Origin: Spyradosoma sp004558035
GTDB taxonomy: Bacteria > Verrucomicrobiota > Verrucomicrobiia > Opitutales > UBA953
Direction of reading: 5' to 3'
Length of the DNA stretch: 64,000 nt
Assembly: GCF_050314555.1 (NCBI RefSeq)
Contig: NZ_JBNPNH010000002.1
Span: forward strand, 391,406 to 455,405
Numbering within the stretch: position 1 is the stretch's first letter; each line of letters begins with the position of its first letter. Made by a program: the position numbers and the translations under genes. Shown here piece after piece: positions 1 through 9,436 of this stretch. The notes beneath the pieces are model-generated. The model had not been told where the DNA came from. It was given only the letters and a program-made list of their open reading frames with translations, and made no database searches.

Positions 1-1076
1 CGTTCGAGCGCGGCGCCGCTCTTCACGAGCACGCCCCGGCGCGACGCGTTGCCGATGCCCGCGGCGATCGCCGTCGGCGTCGCGAGCGCGAACGCGCACG
101 GGCAGAACACGACGAGAATCGTCACGCCGCGGACGAGCGAGGCCTCGAAGCCCGCGTCCAAAAGGAAAAACGCCGCCGCGAAGACGAGCACGGAAAAGAC
201 GAGCGCCGCGGGAACGATCTTCGACGCCCAACGGTCGGCGACGTTCTGAATCGGCGCCTTCTTCGATTCCGCCTCTTCGACGAGCCGGACGAGGCGCGCG
301 ATCGCCGTGTCGCCCGTGCGCCTGGAGACGCGGACCCGCAGCGAGCCCGAAAGATTGCGCGTGCCCGCGAGTACGGAATCGCCGGGCAGCTTGTCCGCGG
401 GAACGCTCTCGCCCGTGAGGCTCGACTGATCGACGGCGCTCGAGCCGGAAATCACCTCGCCGTCCGCGGGAATCGTCTCGTCGGAACGCACCGCGACCAC
501 GTCTCCGACCGCGAGCTCCTCGACGGGAACGCTCTCCTCCGAACCGTCCGCGCGGACGCGCACGGCGCGCTTCGGCGAGACCTTGAGCAGCGCCTCGACG
601 CCGTCGCGCGTGCGGCGCAGCGTGCGCGCTTCGAGCCATTCGCCGAGCCCCATCAGAAACGCGATTTCTCCCGCGGCGAAAATGTAGCTTTCGTGCTCGT
701 GCGTTCCCGCCGCGCCGGAGTACGTCGAAAAGATCTGGAGCGCGATCGAGGCGGCGATGCCCGAAGAAATCAGCAGCGACGAAGTGATCCGGCGCCCGCG
801 GAAAAGCGCGTCCGCCGCCGCGCGCAGAATCGGCGCGCCGCAGAGCGCGACGGCGATCCACGCCGGATCCGCGAGCGGGAATCCCGGGAATCCGGGGAAA
901 AAGCGCGCGACGCAGAAGCTCGCGACGAGGCTCGCGAAGGAAATCCAGAGCGCGAGCCGCTCCCGCGCTTCGCGGCGTTCCCGCGCGGCGTCGGCGCAGC
1001 CGCAGGCGGACGCGGCGGCGGCCTTGCGCGCCTCCGCGAGTTCACGTTCTCTTTTCTGGCAATGCGGACAGCTCAT
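1..1076 (-). CDS. copA: Copper-translocating P1B-type ATPase, N-terminal part (cut by window edge)
   Basis: About 358 N-terminal residues of a heavy-metal P-type ATPase that pumps Cu(I) out across the inner membrane. Visible are a short Cys-rich N-terminus with CPHC at residues 3-6 and CGC near 25-27 in place of a full HMA domain, several hydrophobic helices (about 41-60, 72-86, 100-117, 133-147), the actuator-domain loop TGES at 221-224, and the transmembrane metal-site motif CPC at 325-327 followed by ALATPTA. The phosphorylation motif DKTGT would lie just beyond the window start. The start is the ATG at 1074-1076. It lies directly downstream of csoR on the same strand with a palindromic operator between them, so copper rather than zinc is the likely substrate. 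Family assignment is firm; the metal is inferred from context. Confidence 0.88.
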   Translation of the reverse strand, partial: MSCPHCQKRERELAEARKAAAASACGCADAARERREARERLALWISFASLVASFCVARFFPGFPGFPLADPAWIAVALCGAPILRAAADALFRGRRITSSLLISSGIAASIALQIFSTYSGAAGTHEHESYIFAAGEIAFLMGLGEWLEARTLRRTRDGVEALLKVSPKRAVRVRADGSEESVPVEELAVGDVVAVRSDETIPADGEVISGSSAVDQSSLTGESVPADKLPGDSVLAGTRNLSGSLRVRVSRRTGDTAIARLVRLVEEAESKKAPIQNVADRWASKIVPAALVFSVLVFAAAFFLLDAGFEASLVRGVTILVVFCPCAFALATPTAIAAGIGNASRRGVLVKSGAALE

Positions 1077-1096
1077 GAGTCTTCGGAATTTATAGG

Positions 1097-1117
1097 TTAT
1101 AGGGCTATACCCTATAA
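1097..1117. promoter_or_regulatory. Palindromic operator, probably bound by CsoR
   Basis: A perfect inverted repeat with 8-bp arms TTATAGGG/CCCTATAA around a 5-bp spacer. It lies 20 bp upstream of the copper ATPase start and downstream of csoR. CsoR-family repressors bind A/T-flanked G/C-tract palindromes, so this is the obvious candidate operator for the ATPase. Binding is inferred. Confidence 0.6.
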
Positions 1118-1135
1118 TTTCGGGAGGCAAGAAAA

Positions 1136-1159
1136 TTTCCGTTCCCGCGGGAACGGAAA
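1136..1159. terminator. 24-bp perfect palindrome built from an inverted GGGAACG pair, terminator-like
   Basis: TTTCCGTTCCCG followed by its exact reverse complement, located between the end of csoR and the copper ATPase operator. On the minus strand it is followed by TTTTC, so it may terminate csoR transcription and leave the ATPase to its own promoter. The stem has no free loop, so a slightly opened cruciform/hairpin must be assumed. Confidence 0.45.
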
Positions 1160-1184
1160 TCGAAGACGCGCGCGGGCGCGGCGC

Positions 1185-1748
1185 TCAGCCGATTTTGCGG
1201 AGGTGCTCGACGATGTCGTCGAGCATGCGTTCGTCGCGGTTCCGCAGCGCCTCCGCGGCGCATTCCTTCAGGTGCCGGGAAAGCACGGCGGCCCAGACGC
1301 CGCGCAGCCCGCCGCCGACGGCGGAGATGAGGCGCAGCGTCTTCATGCAGGGCTCGCCGTCTTCGACCATGCGTTCGACGCCGCGCATCTGGCCGATCAG
1401 GCGGCGCAGACGGTTGAGCAGTCTGCGGCGCTCCTCTTCGTCGCAGCCGCCCCCGCAGCGGCGTTCGGCCTCGTCGCCGTCCACGGGAACGCTCGGGAAC
1501 GTGCCGAACGGCGTTCCCGCCGCGTCGATCTCGACGGAGACCGGTTCGTCCGCGGGAGCCGCGGGCGCGGAGGGGACCGCTTCGGAAGCGGGAACGGAAA
1601 AGGCTTCCGCGACGGGAACGCCGGCGGGCGGCTCATGAGTTTCGCTGCCGAGAAAAGGCGCGGCAGGAACGACGTTTTCGGCGTCCGGATTTTCCGGAAG
1701 CGGCGCATTTTCGGAAACGTCTTTTTGCGGGGCGGATTCGTTTTCCAT
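1185..1748 (-). CDS. csoR: CsoR/FrmR-family copper-sensing repressor with long N-terminal extension
   Basis: The C-terminal ~85 residues are a CsoR-type all-helical repressor that releases DNA on Cu(I) binding. The three Cu ligands are present as C134 (GEPC), H159 and C163 (SRHLKEC). Family members are normally 85-120 residues. This one is 187 because of a roughly 100-residue Ala/Pro/Glu-rich N-terminal extension that ends in a short Cys-rich stretch (CGGGC, residues 98-102), perhaps an extra metal site. The chosen ATG is the most upstream in frame; a downstream start that trims the extension cannot be excluded, but no ATG lies between residue 1 and the conserved domain. It is followed on the same strand by the copper ATPase, a classical csoR-copA arrangement. 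Confidence 0.85.
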   Translation of the reverse strand: MENESAPQKDVSENAPLPENPDAENVVPAAPFLGSETHEPPAGVPVAEAFSVPASEAVPSAPAAPADEPVSVEIDAAGTPFGTFPSVPVDGDEAERRCGGGCDEEERRRLLNRLRRLIGQMRGVERMVEDGEPCMKTLRLISAVGGGLRGVWAAVLSRHLKECAAEALRNRDERMLDDIVEHLRKIG

Positions 1749-1806
1749 GGTGAGACGAAATTATTTCATCGCCGAGGAATTGCAACACGGAAAGAGAGGG
1801 GCGAGG

Positions 1807-1969
1807 GGAAGGTGATGGAGGTGATGGAGGTTATGAGGTTATGAAGGTTATGAAGGTTATGAAGTTGATTGCGCTCGGCTTCGCCGAAAGTATTTTTGAA
1901 AAACTCTTTCGCGGAGCGAAACGCAAAGAACCTCCATAACTTCATAACTCCATCACTTCATCACCTTCC
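1807..1969. repeat. Family A intergenic palindromic element, copy 1
   Basis: About 160 bp. The outer zone consists of tandem ATGAAGGTT/GTGATGGAG-like units on the left and their complements on the right (terminal GGAAGGTGATG and CATCACCTTCC). The core is a GCGCTCGGCTTCGCCGAAAG ... TTTCGCGGAGCGAAACGC hairpin. Related copies lie at 22317-22455 and 27444-27578. It occupies the csoR-helicase divergent intergenic region, which otherwise shows nothing recognisable. It has the form of a non-autonomous MITE-like or structural repeat; no coding capacity. Confidence 0.85.
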
Positions 1970-2042
1970 GCCTTCCCGCGAAACGCCGCCCGCGCGCTTG
2001 CCAAGCGGCGCGGCGAAGCGTATGATGCGCAAAATTTTTTCT

Positions 2043-3230
<1,188 letters not shown>

Positions 3231-3286
3231 CGCGTTCCCGCCGCGCGCGGGCGCACTTTTCCGTTCAATCCAAGCCTTTTTCCGCG

Positions 3287-4384
3287 ATGTCCGTTTTTTC
3301 CTCCGTCAACGTCGAACTCGGCGAGCGCGCCTACCCGATCCGCATCGGCGCCGATCTGGGCGGCGAGCTCGCGGCGTTTCTGCAGCGCTACGCCGACGCG
3401 AGCCGCCCGGTCGCCGTCGTGACCTGCCCGGCGCTCCCGCGCGCGCATCCGGAGCTTTTCCGCCGGCTCGCTCCGCTCGCGCGCGTCGTCGTCGAGACCT
3501 CGACGGACGGCGAGACGGCGAAGACGGCGGACGAGCTTTTCCGCGTCTGGGAAACCCTCGCGCGGGAACGCGTGGACCGCTCGGGCGTCGTCGTCGCGGT
3601 CGGCGGCGGCGTCGTCGGCGATCTGGCGGGCTTCGCGGCGGCGTCCTTTCTGCGCGGAATCGATTTCGTGCAGGTGCCGACGACGCTTCTCTCGATGGTG
3701 GACAGCTCCGTCGGCGGGAAGACGGGCATCAATCTTTCGGCGGGGAAAAATCTCGTCGGCGCGTTCTACCAGCCGCGCGCGGTCTTCGCGGACATGGCGC
3801 TGCTCGCGACGCTCCCGCCGCGCGAATTCGCCGCGGGCATGGCGGAAGTCGTCAAATACGGGTTGCTCGGCGACGCGGCGCTTTTCGCGGAGCTGGAACG
3901 CGCGGGCGCGCTCGCGTGGGATTCGCCGGAGCTGCCGGGCGTCGTGCGCCGCTGCTGCGAAATCAAGGCGGCCGTCGTCGCCTCCGACGAACGCGAAACC
4001 GCGGCGGAAAACGGCCGCGCGCTGCTGAATCTGGGGCACACTTTCGGGCACGCGGTCGAAAAAGTCGCCGGCTACGGCGAATATCTCCACGGCGAGGCGG
4101 TCGCGATCGGGCTCGTCGCCGCCGCGCTGCTTTCCGAAGAGCTCGGCGTCGCCGCCGCGGGAACGCTCGTCCCGCGCACGCGCGCGCTGCTCGAAGCGAA
4201 CGCGCTGCCGACGAAACTGCGCGCGCCGCTGCCGCTCGACGCGCTGACGGGCGCGATGACGTCGGACAAGAAAGTGCGCGCGGGGCGGCTCCGCTTCGTG
4301 CTCATGCACGCCGTCGGCGAGGCCTTCACGGCGGGCGACGTTCCCGCGGAGCTCGTCGAAGCCGTCTGGCGCAAGCTGCTCTGA
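3287..4384 (+). CDS. aroB: 3-dehydroquinate synthase
   Basis: Second step of the shikimate pathway: DAHP to 3-dehydroquinate, NAD- and metal-dependent, cytoplasmic. The 365-residue length is normal. The NAD-binding GGGVVGD motif, the PTTLLSMVDSSVGGKTGIN block, the K of MAEVVKYGLL, and the metal ligands in NLGHTFGHA and HGEAVAIG are all present. It follows the helicase by 56 bp on the same strand and could be co-transcribed. Confident assignment. Confidence 0.96.
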   Translation: MSVFSSVNVELGERAYPIRIGADLGGELAAFLQRYADASRPVAVVTCPALPRAHPELFRRLAPLARVVVETSTDGETAKTADELFRVWETLARERVDRSGVVVAVGGGVVGDLAGFAAASFLRGIDFVQVPTTLLSMVDSSVGGKTGINLSAGKNLVGAFYQPRAVFADMALLATLPPREFAAGMAEVVKYGLLGDAALFAELERAGALAWDSPELPGVVRRCCEIKAAVVASDERETAAENGRALLNLGHTFGHAVEKVAGYGEYLHGEAVAIGLVAAALLSEELGVAAAGTLVPRTRALLEANALPTKLRAPLPLDALTGAMTSDKKVRAGRLRFVLMHAVGEAFTAGDVPAELVEAVWRKLL

Positions 4385-4440
4385 CGCGCCGCCGCGCAAG
4401 AAAATTTTGCATAGAATCTCATAATCATAAAACGTTTCCC

Positions 4441-4818
4441 ATGAAATACGCTTTTTGCATTTGCGCCGTTCTGTTTGCCTGTTTGTTTAGCGGTTGCCTT
4501 CTTCGCGACAGCTTCGACAACGAAAAATCTTCTTACCTCATTGACGAAAAATCTTCTTACCTCATTGACAGTAACCCTCGTGGGCTTCGTGTAACAATTG
4601 ATGACATCGAGCTTGGAATCACTCCCTGTAAGTATGAGTTTTCAAATCAGACTCCTGTTTCCTCGATTTCCTGGGTGAAAGTTTACCCTCCAACGAAACA
4701 GCAACTAAAAACTTATAGCGAAGAAAATCTCTTTGTACCGCACAACTCCCCAAACGAAAACTATCCATTCCTATCCGCCCAGAAACGGAACGTTGTTTTT
4801 CCAATTCATCGAAAGTGA
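4441..4818 (+). CDS. Small PEGA-like lipoprotein, probably frameshifted near its C-terminus
   Basis: 125 residues with a lipoprotein signal peptide (hydrophobic run ending LFSGC, lipid-modified Cys 19), so an envelope lipoprotein. Residues 25-40 are a tandem duplication of EKSSYLID encoded by a 24-bp direct repeat (about 4519-4566). A stretch PRGLRVTIDDIELGITPC resembles a PEGA repeat (extracellular beta-fold). Its base composition is visibly lower in G+C than its neighbours, and it contains no GGGAACG word. The frame closes at 4818, but coding continues in the next frame (see 4802-4951) just after a T5 run at 4796-4800. The full product was therefore probably about 169 residues. Precise function unknown. 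Confidence 0.7.
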   Translation: MKYAFCICAVLFACLFSGCLLRDSFDNEKSSYLIDEKSSYLIDSNPRGLRVTIDDIELGITPCKYEFSNQTPVSSISWVKVYPPTKQQLKTYSEENLFVPHNSPNENYPFLSAQKRNVVFPIHRK

Positions 4819-4951
4819 ATACAACATTCCCAAAACGGATGAAGAACGAGAATGGGTCAAGCGTGCCCTAGAAGAAGATTCTTTGGAACTTAGAAGAACA
4901 CAAGAATTGAGAGAAGCGCTCCTAGAAAAAATTCTCTCTTCTGGCAAATAA
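4802..4951 (+). pseudogene. Out-of-frame C-terminal continuation of the 4441 lipoprotein
   Basis: If one base of the T5 run at 4796-4800 is removed, the lipoprotein reads through as VVFQFIESEYN and continues for about 50 charged residues (TDEEREWVKRALEED ... EKILSSGK) to a stop at 4949-4951. The composition is protein-like, and no independent ribosome-binding site is obvious. This is either a real frameshift or a homopolymer sequencing error. Confidence 0.5.
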
Positions 4952-5033
4952 AAGGATTCAAAAATATTTAGTGCCAAGAAACTTTTACTACAAAGAGCAT
5001 CTTGGCATTTTTTATGCACGGGAAAATTTCATC

Positions 5034-5870
5034 ATGACACATCATAAGCACGAGAACACCGCTCAGCCCTCCGCCGCGAAAAAACCGCATTTCCCGACGC
5101 CGCCGTGGGAGAAGAACACGCATCCCAAGGCGCCCGAGTCGGACGCGACCGTTCCCGTCTCGCCGGAAGAAACCGACGAACAGGCGAATCCCGCCGAGTG
5201 CGAGGAGCCCGTCGTCGCGGACACGCCCGAGGAAGCCGCCGCCGCGGAAAACGCCGCGGAGCCGGAGGCCGCTCCCGAGCCGGAAGCCGCGGCGCCCGCC
5301 GAGGAAGAGCCCTCTCCCGCTCCCGAGGAAGAGAAAAAGTCCGCCGAAAAGAGCGCCGGGAACGGCATCAGCTACACCGACGTCGGCGCCGCGTTTCTCA
5401 AGGTTCAGGCGGAAAACACGAAGCTGAAGGCGGAGCTCGAACGCGCCAAGGACGCCTACGCGCGCGCCGTCGCCGATTTCGACAACTACCGCCGCCGCAC
5501 CAACGAGGAAAAGCCCAAGACCGCCAACTACGCCAAGGGCGAGCTCGCGAAGGACATTTTCCCCGTGCTCGACAATTTCAGACTCGGCATCGAGGCTGCG
5601 GAAAAACAGCATCCCGAAGCGAAAAGCATCACCGAAGGCTTCGCGATGATCGCCGCGCAGCTCAAGAACGCGCTCGCGAGCCACAACGTCGTCGAGATCA
5701 ATCCCGTCGGTCGGCCTTTCGATCCGAACGAGCACGAATCGCTCACGAGCCAGCCGTCGGCGGACGTTCCCGAGGATCACGTGATTTTCGTGCACCGCGT
5801 CGGCTACAAGATCGGCGACCGTCTGCTGCGCCCCGCGAGCGTCGTCATCTCCGCGGGCCCGGCGGCGTGA
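5034..5870 (+). CDS. grpE: GrpE nucleotide-exchange factor for DnaK
   Basis: Promotes ADP release from DnaK in the Hsp70 cycle. The GrpE domain occupies the C-terminal ~165 residues: a long helix (KVQAENTKLKAELERAKDAYARAVADFDNYRRRT), then the DIFPVLDNF motif and the beta-wing with VVEINPVGRPFDPNEHE. About 110 N-terminal residues are an Ala/Glu/Pro-rich disordered segment, making it longer (278) than the typical ~200. Start chosen at the ATG at 5034; an upstream in-frame ATG at 4971 would prefix unlikely sequence. It precedes dnaJ (160 bp gap), forming a chaperone pair. A short T6/A6 hairpin at 5923-5944 lies between them. Confidence 0.92.
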   Translation: MTHHKHENTAQPSAAKKPHFPTPPWEKNTHPKAPESDATVPVSPEETDEQANPAECEEPVVADTPEEAAAAENAAEPEAAPEPEAAAPAEEEPSPAPEEEKKSAEKSAGNGISYTDVGAAFLKVQAENTKLKAELERAKDAYARAVADFDNYRRRTNEEKPKTANYAKGELAKDIFPVLDNFRLGIEAAEKQHPEAKSITEGFAMIAAQLKNALASHNVVEINPVGRPFDPNEHESLTSQPSADVPEDHVIFVHRVGYKIGDRLLRPASVVISAGPAA

Positions 5871-6029
5871 ACGCGCGGACGCGGAGCGGTCGGCAACCGA
5901 AGACCCGGAAGCGGTTCGGAGCGTTTTTTCCCCGAGGAAAAAACTTTCTGAAAACAAGTTTTCCGGTAATCTCCGGTCACCCGTCACCGGCTTCCGTCCA
6001 CCATTCTTTCAGCCTTTAACCTTTCAAAA

Positions 6030-7175
6030 ATGTCCGAAGATTTTTACAAGCTGCTCGGCGTCGAGAAAACCGCGACCGCCGACGAAATCAAGAAAGCCTA
6101 CCGCAAGCAGGCGATGAAGTACCACCCGGACCGCAATCCGGGCAACAAGGAGGCGGAGGAGATGTTCAAGAAAGTCTCCAACGCCTACGAGGTGCTTTCC
6201 GACCCGCAAAAGCGCGCGACCTACGACCAGTACGGCCCCGCCGCGTTCGAAAACGGCGGCATGGGAGGCATGGGCGGAATGGGCGGCGCGGGATTCCGCG
6301 ACGCGAGCGACGTGTTCCGCGAATTTTTCGGCGGCATGGGCGGCGGAGGCGGCATCTTCGAGAGCTTCTTCGGCGGCGGCGCGGGAGCGGACGAAGAGGA
6401 CAACCGCGGGAACGACCTGCGCTTCGACCTCGAAATCACGCTCGAAGAGGCCGCGCGCGGCGTCGAAAAGACGATCAAATACAAGCGCCACACCCATTGT
6501 TCCGCCTGCAAGGGAACGGGCGCCGAGCCCGGCACGAGCCGCAAGACCTGCCCGACCTGCAAGGGGCGCGGCCAGGTCATCCGCCGCTCCGGATTCTTCC
6601 AGATGCAGCAGCCCTGCCCGACCTGCCGCGGCACGGGCAAAGTCATCGAAAAGCCCTGCGCGAAATGCAACGGTTCGGGGCTCGAAGTCGAGGCGCGCAC
6701 GCTCGTCAAGCGCATCCCGCCGGGCGTCGCCACGGGAACGCGTCTGCGCTCTTCCGGCGACGGCGAAGCCGGTCCGAACGGCGGCGAATACGGCGACCTC
6801 TACCTCGTCATTCACGTCAAGGAGCACGAGCTCTTCGAGCGCGAGGGCGACAACCTTTTCTGCACGATTCCGATCAAGTTCACGCTCGCGGCGCTCGGCG
6901 GCACGCTCGCCGTCCCGACGCTCACGGGGCGCGCGGATCTGAAGATTCCCGCGGGAACGCAGAACGGCACGACTTTCCGGCTGCGCGGCATGGGCATGCC
7001 CAATCTGCGCGGCGGCTCCAAGGGCGACGAATTCGTGCGCATCGAAATCGACGTGCCGAAGAATCTTTCCTCCGAGCAGAAGGAAAAGCTCCAGGCCTTC
7101 TCCGAATCCTGCGGCGACAAGGAAAAGCCGATCTCCGAATCTTGGATGGAGAAATTCAAAAATCTCTTCAAATAA
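6030..7175 (+). CDS. dnaJ: Chaperone DnaJ (Hsp40)
   Basis: Class A J-protein that delivers clients to DnaK and stimulates its ATPase. The J-domain has HPD (YHPDRNPG, about residue 32). It is followed by a Gly/Phe-rich linker with GGMGGMGGMGG repeats, the zinc-finger region with four CxxCxGxG repeats (CSACKGTG, CPTCKGRG, CPTCRGTG, CAKCNGSG), and C-terminal substrate-binding domains. 381 residues, normal length. It ends with a strong GGGAACG-pair terminator at 7198-7240. Confidence 0.97.
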   Translation: MSEDFYKLLGVEKTATADEIKKAYRKQAMKYHPDRNPGNKEAEEMFKKVSNAYEVLSDPQKRATYDQYGPAAFENGGMGGMGGMGGAGFRDASDVFREFFGGMGGGGGIFESFFGGGAGADEEDNRGNDLRFDLEITLEEAARGVEKTIKYKRHTHCSACKGTGAEPGTSRKTCPTCKGRGQVIRRSGFFQMQQPCPTCRGTGKVIEKPCAKCNGSGLEVEARTLVKRIPPGVATGTRLRSSGDGEAGPNGGEYGDLYLVIHVKEHELFEREGDNLFCTIPIKFTLAALGGTLAVPTLTGRADLKIPAGTQNGTTFRLRGMGMPNLRGGSKGDEFVRIEIDVPKNLSSEQKEKLQAFSESCGDKEKPISESWMEKFKNLFK

Positions 7176-7197
7176 GCCCGCGGTTCCGACCGCGCCG

Positions 7198-7240
7198 AAG
7201 CGTTCCCGCGAAGCCGTCGTTTCGCGGGAACGCTTTTTTT
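7198..7240 (+). terminator. Intrinsic terminator of grpE-dnaJ made of an inverted GGGAACG pair
   Basis: Perfect 15-bp stem, AAGCGTTCCCGCGAA (7198-7212) pairing with TTCGCGGGAACGCTT (7221-7235), an 8-nt loop, and a T7 run (7234-7240). The stem is one inverted copy plus one direct copy of the genome-wide word. Confidence 0.88.
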
Positions 7241-7263
7241 CGCGGACCGCGGGAACGCTCCCG

Positions 7264-7938
7264 TCAGGAGAAGAAGTCGAACTCGCCCTGGAGGTGGTCG
7301 CGGAATTTCTTCGCGCTCGTGCTCGCGGCGACGAGGTCGAGAATTTCCGCGCGCGCGAACGCCGGGTGCTCGCACATGTTCACGAGCAGCTCCGCGGCGG
7401 CGATCGCGTCGTAGAGCGCGCAATGGTAGCGGGCGCGGTTTTTCGGGCAGAAGCGGCGCGCGGTCGCCTCGACGCGCTCGCCGATTTCGAAGCGCTCGAC
7501 GAGCGTGCCGAGCTTGTGCGAACGCTCGTGCGGGAACCACGTCTTGGCGATGCGGCAGGTGTCGATCCACGGTCCCCACGAGTTCACGGGCGGATTGCCG
7601 ACGATGGAAAAATCCGGCACTTTCCCGGGAACGCTCCACACCGTCGCGAGCATGCCGATTTCCGCCGGCGCGTGGTGCGAACCGAAAAGCCCGCTGCGGC
7701 GCAGCCCGGAAAAGACGTTCCAGTCGTTTTCCACGGGCGCGAGCCCCGCGACGTCTTCGTCGAAGATGCCGTGGACGTCCGACTCGTCCGCCGGGATCGG
7801 CGCGGAGACGCCGCAGAGCCGCGTGCGCGCGTCGATGACCTTGCCCCCGAGCAGCGTCGCGAAGCCGTATTCGACGATGCCGGAAACGGCGGAGCCCTCG
7901 AAGTCCAGAATGTGAATGGGAACGTTTTGCCAGAACAT
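7264..7938 (-). CDS. DnaQ-like (DEDDh) 3'-5' exonuclease
   Basis: 224-residue RNase H-fold exonuclease of the DnaQ/RNase T group. Exo I reads HILDFEGS (D and E, residues 9-16). Exo III reads HCALYDA, with the H-x4-D typical of the DEDDh subgroup. The intervening region contains FDEDVAGL and SHHAPAEIGML, which supply the central Asp region. It could be a proofreading-like or nucleic-acid trimming enzyme; there is no polymerase domain. Start taken at ATG 7936-7938. It is the last gene of a minus-strand group after the HAD phosphatase and TcdA. Substrate unknown. Confidence 0.8.
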   Translation of the reverse strand: MFWQNVPIHILDFEGSAVSGIVEYGFATLLGGKVIDARTRLCGVSAPIPADESDVHGIFDEDVAGLAPVENDWNVFSGLRRSGLFGSHHAPAEIGMLATVWSVPGKVPDFSIVGNPPVNSWGPWIDTCRIAKTWFPHERSHKLGTLVERFEIGERVEATARRFCPKNRARYHCALYDAIAAAELLVNMCEHPAFARAEILDLVAASTSAKKFRDHLQGEFDFFS

Positions 7939-7985
7939 GACGGGAAAGAAAAATCGTGAGAGCGGGAGCGGGCACGCCGCGCGGT

Positions 7986-8639
7986 TCAGGAGAGCAGCTC
8001 TTCGTAGTCGCGGATGACGGGAACGCCGGCGGCGAGCAGCCGTTCCCGCGACTGGTGCGCGTGCCCGCCGTGGTCGATGAGCACGCACCGCACGCCCATC
8101 GCGCGCGCGGTTTCGACGTCGTGCAGCGTGTCGCCGACGTAGAGCACGTATTCCGCGGGAAGGCCGATTTTCTGCAGGTGTCCGGGCGCGCGGTAGGATT
8201 TGTCGTGCGCGAAAATGTCGTCGTTCCCGCTCAGCCGAACGAAATATTTTTCGAGATCGTGCTCGGCGATGATCGTCGTGAGGTAGTCGTGGCGATAGGC
8301 GGAAAGCACGGACTGCGTGATCCCGCGCGCGTGCACGGCGTGAATGAAACGGCGCGCGCCTTTCTGCAGCGTGCATTCGAGGCGCTTCGACTCGTAGTGC
8401 GCCATGAACTCGACGCTCATCGCCTCGAACGCCGTGCGCGACGTGTCGAAGCCGAGCGCGCGATAGACGTCGATCACCGGGAAACTGAAAATGCGCTGGT
8501 AGGTCGCGACGTCGATCGGCGGCCTGCCGATCTTCGCGAGCAGCAGGTCGAGCGACTCCATGCACAGCCACAGGTCGTCGAGCAGCGTGCCGTTCCAGTC
8601 CCAGACGACGTGGCGGAAATCCTTGAGCGAAATCTTCAT
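7986..8639 (-). CDS. HAD-superfamily phosphatase, phosphoglycolate-phosphatase-like
   Basis: 217 residues. HAD motif I is DWNGTLLDD (nucleophile D14, acid/base position occupied by N), motif II lies around LSAYRHD, the motif III Lys in the middle region (HDKSY), and motif IV is YVGDTLHDVETA. The C1 cap insertion and overall size match Gph/PpaX-like phosphatases acting on small phosphorylated metabolites. The start overlaps the end of tcdA by ATGA (8636-8639), indicating translational coupling. The asparagine at position 2 of the usual DxD motif (DWN) is seen in some HAD subfamilies and makes the precise chemistry less certain. Confidence 0.8.
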   Translation of the reverse strand: MKISLKDFRHVVWDWNGTLLDDLWLCMESLDLLLAKIGRPPIDVATYQRIFSFPVIDVYRALGFDTSRTAFEAMSVEFMAHYESKRLECTLQKGARRFIHAVHARGITQSVLSAYRHDYLTTIIAEHDLEKYFVRLSGNDDIFAHDKSYRAPGHLQKIGLPAEYVLYVGDTLHDVETARAMGVRCVLIDHGGHAHQSRERLLAAGVPVIRDYEELLS

Positions 8640-9436
8640 GATGCGTTTGAGGAAATGATTTTTTCGACGACGAGCTGCGCGAGCGCGAGCCCGAAGGCGC
8701 CGGTGACGAACGCCGCCGTGCCCGGGCGCGGACGCCCGCCGGCGGGAGAAATCATCTGCGGGAACGCGGCGGCGTCGAGCGGAGCGGGCCCGCGCGAAAG
8801 CTCCCGCGAAAACACGACGGGAACGCCGAGCTTCGTCCCGCCTTTCGGAAAACCGTGGCGGGAACGCAGCTCGCGGCGGACGAATTTCAGCAGCGCGTCG
8901 CCTTCCGCGTCCGCGAGGTCGCCGACTTCGACGCGCGTCCCGTCGAGCTTGCCCGCGCAGCCGCCGGAAGAGACGACCAGCGTTCCCGCCGCGACGCACG
9001 CCGCGATCAGCGCCGCCTTGTTCGCCGCGCCGTCGATCGCGTCCGCGACAAGGTCGAAACGCCCGCGGCGCTCCGCAAAAAACGCGGGAGCGGAATCCCG
9101 CGTGAGAAAAATCTTCTCCACGAAAACCGCGCATTCCGGGCTGATCGCGCGGACGCGCTCGGCGAGCGCCTCCGCCTTGGCGCGCCCGTACGCGCCGTCC
9201 AGCGCGTGAAGCTGTCGGTTCGTGTTCGTGATCTGGATTTCGTCCATGTCCGCGAGCGTCAGATCGCGCACCCCGCTGCGCGCGAGCGCCTCGCACGCCC
9301 ACGAACCGACGCCGCCGAGCCCGACCAGACAGACGCGGGCGCGCGCGAGCTTCGCGAACGCCTCGCTCCCGTAAAGTCGGGCGACGCCCGCGAAACGCGC
9401 ACGGAAATCCTCGGAAAAACTTTCCATGCGCCCCAT
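8636..9436 (-). CDS. tcdA: tRNA threonylcarbamoyladenosine dehydratase (TcdA/CsdL, E1-like)
   Basis: ThiF/E1-like ATP-dependent enzyme that cyclises t6A37 of tRNA to ct6A. The Rossmann nucleotide loop is VGLGGVGSWACEALARSG, followed by the LADMDEIQITNTNRQLHAL block typical of TcdA. The central DAIDGAANKAALI motif and the C-terminal GTAAFVTGAFGLALA helix are also present. 266 residues from ATG 9434-9436; an alternative ATG at 9425-9427 removes three residues. It may function in the same modification pathway as TsaB encoded at 17.6 kb. Confidence 0.9.
   Translation of the reverse strand: MGRMESFSEDFRARFAGVARLYGSEAFAKLARARVCLVGLGGVGSWACEALARSGVRDLTLADMDEIQITNTNRQLHALDGAYGRAKAEALAERVRAISPECAVFVEKIFLTRDSAPAFFAERRGRFDLVADAIDGAANKAALIAACVAAGTLVVSSGGCAGKLDGTRVEVGDLADAEGDALLKFVRRELRSRHGFPKGGTKLGVPVVFSRELSRGPAPLDAAAFPQMISPAGGRPRPGTAAFVTGAFGLALAQLVVEKIISSNAS

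Noticed and set aside
5923..5944. Terminator between grpE and dnaJ
   Set aside because: The stem is mainly T6/A6 with only three G-C pairs and no following T-run; too weak to call as a terminator.
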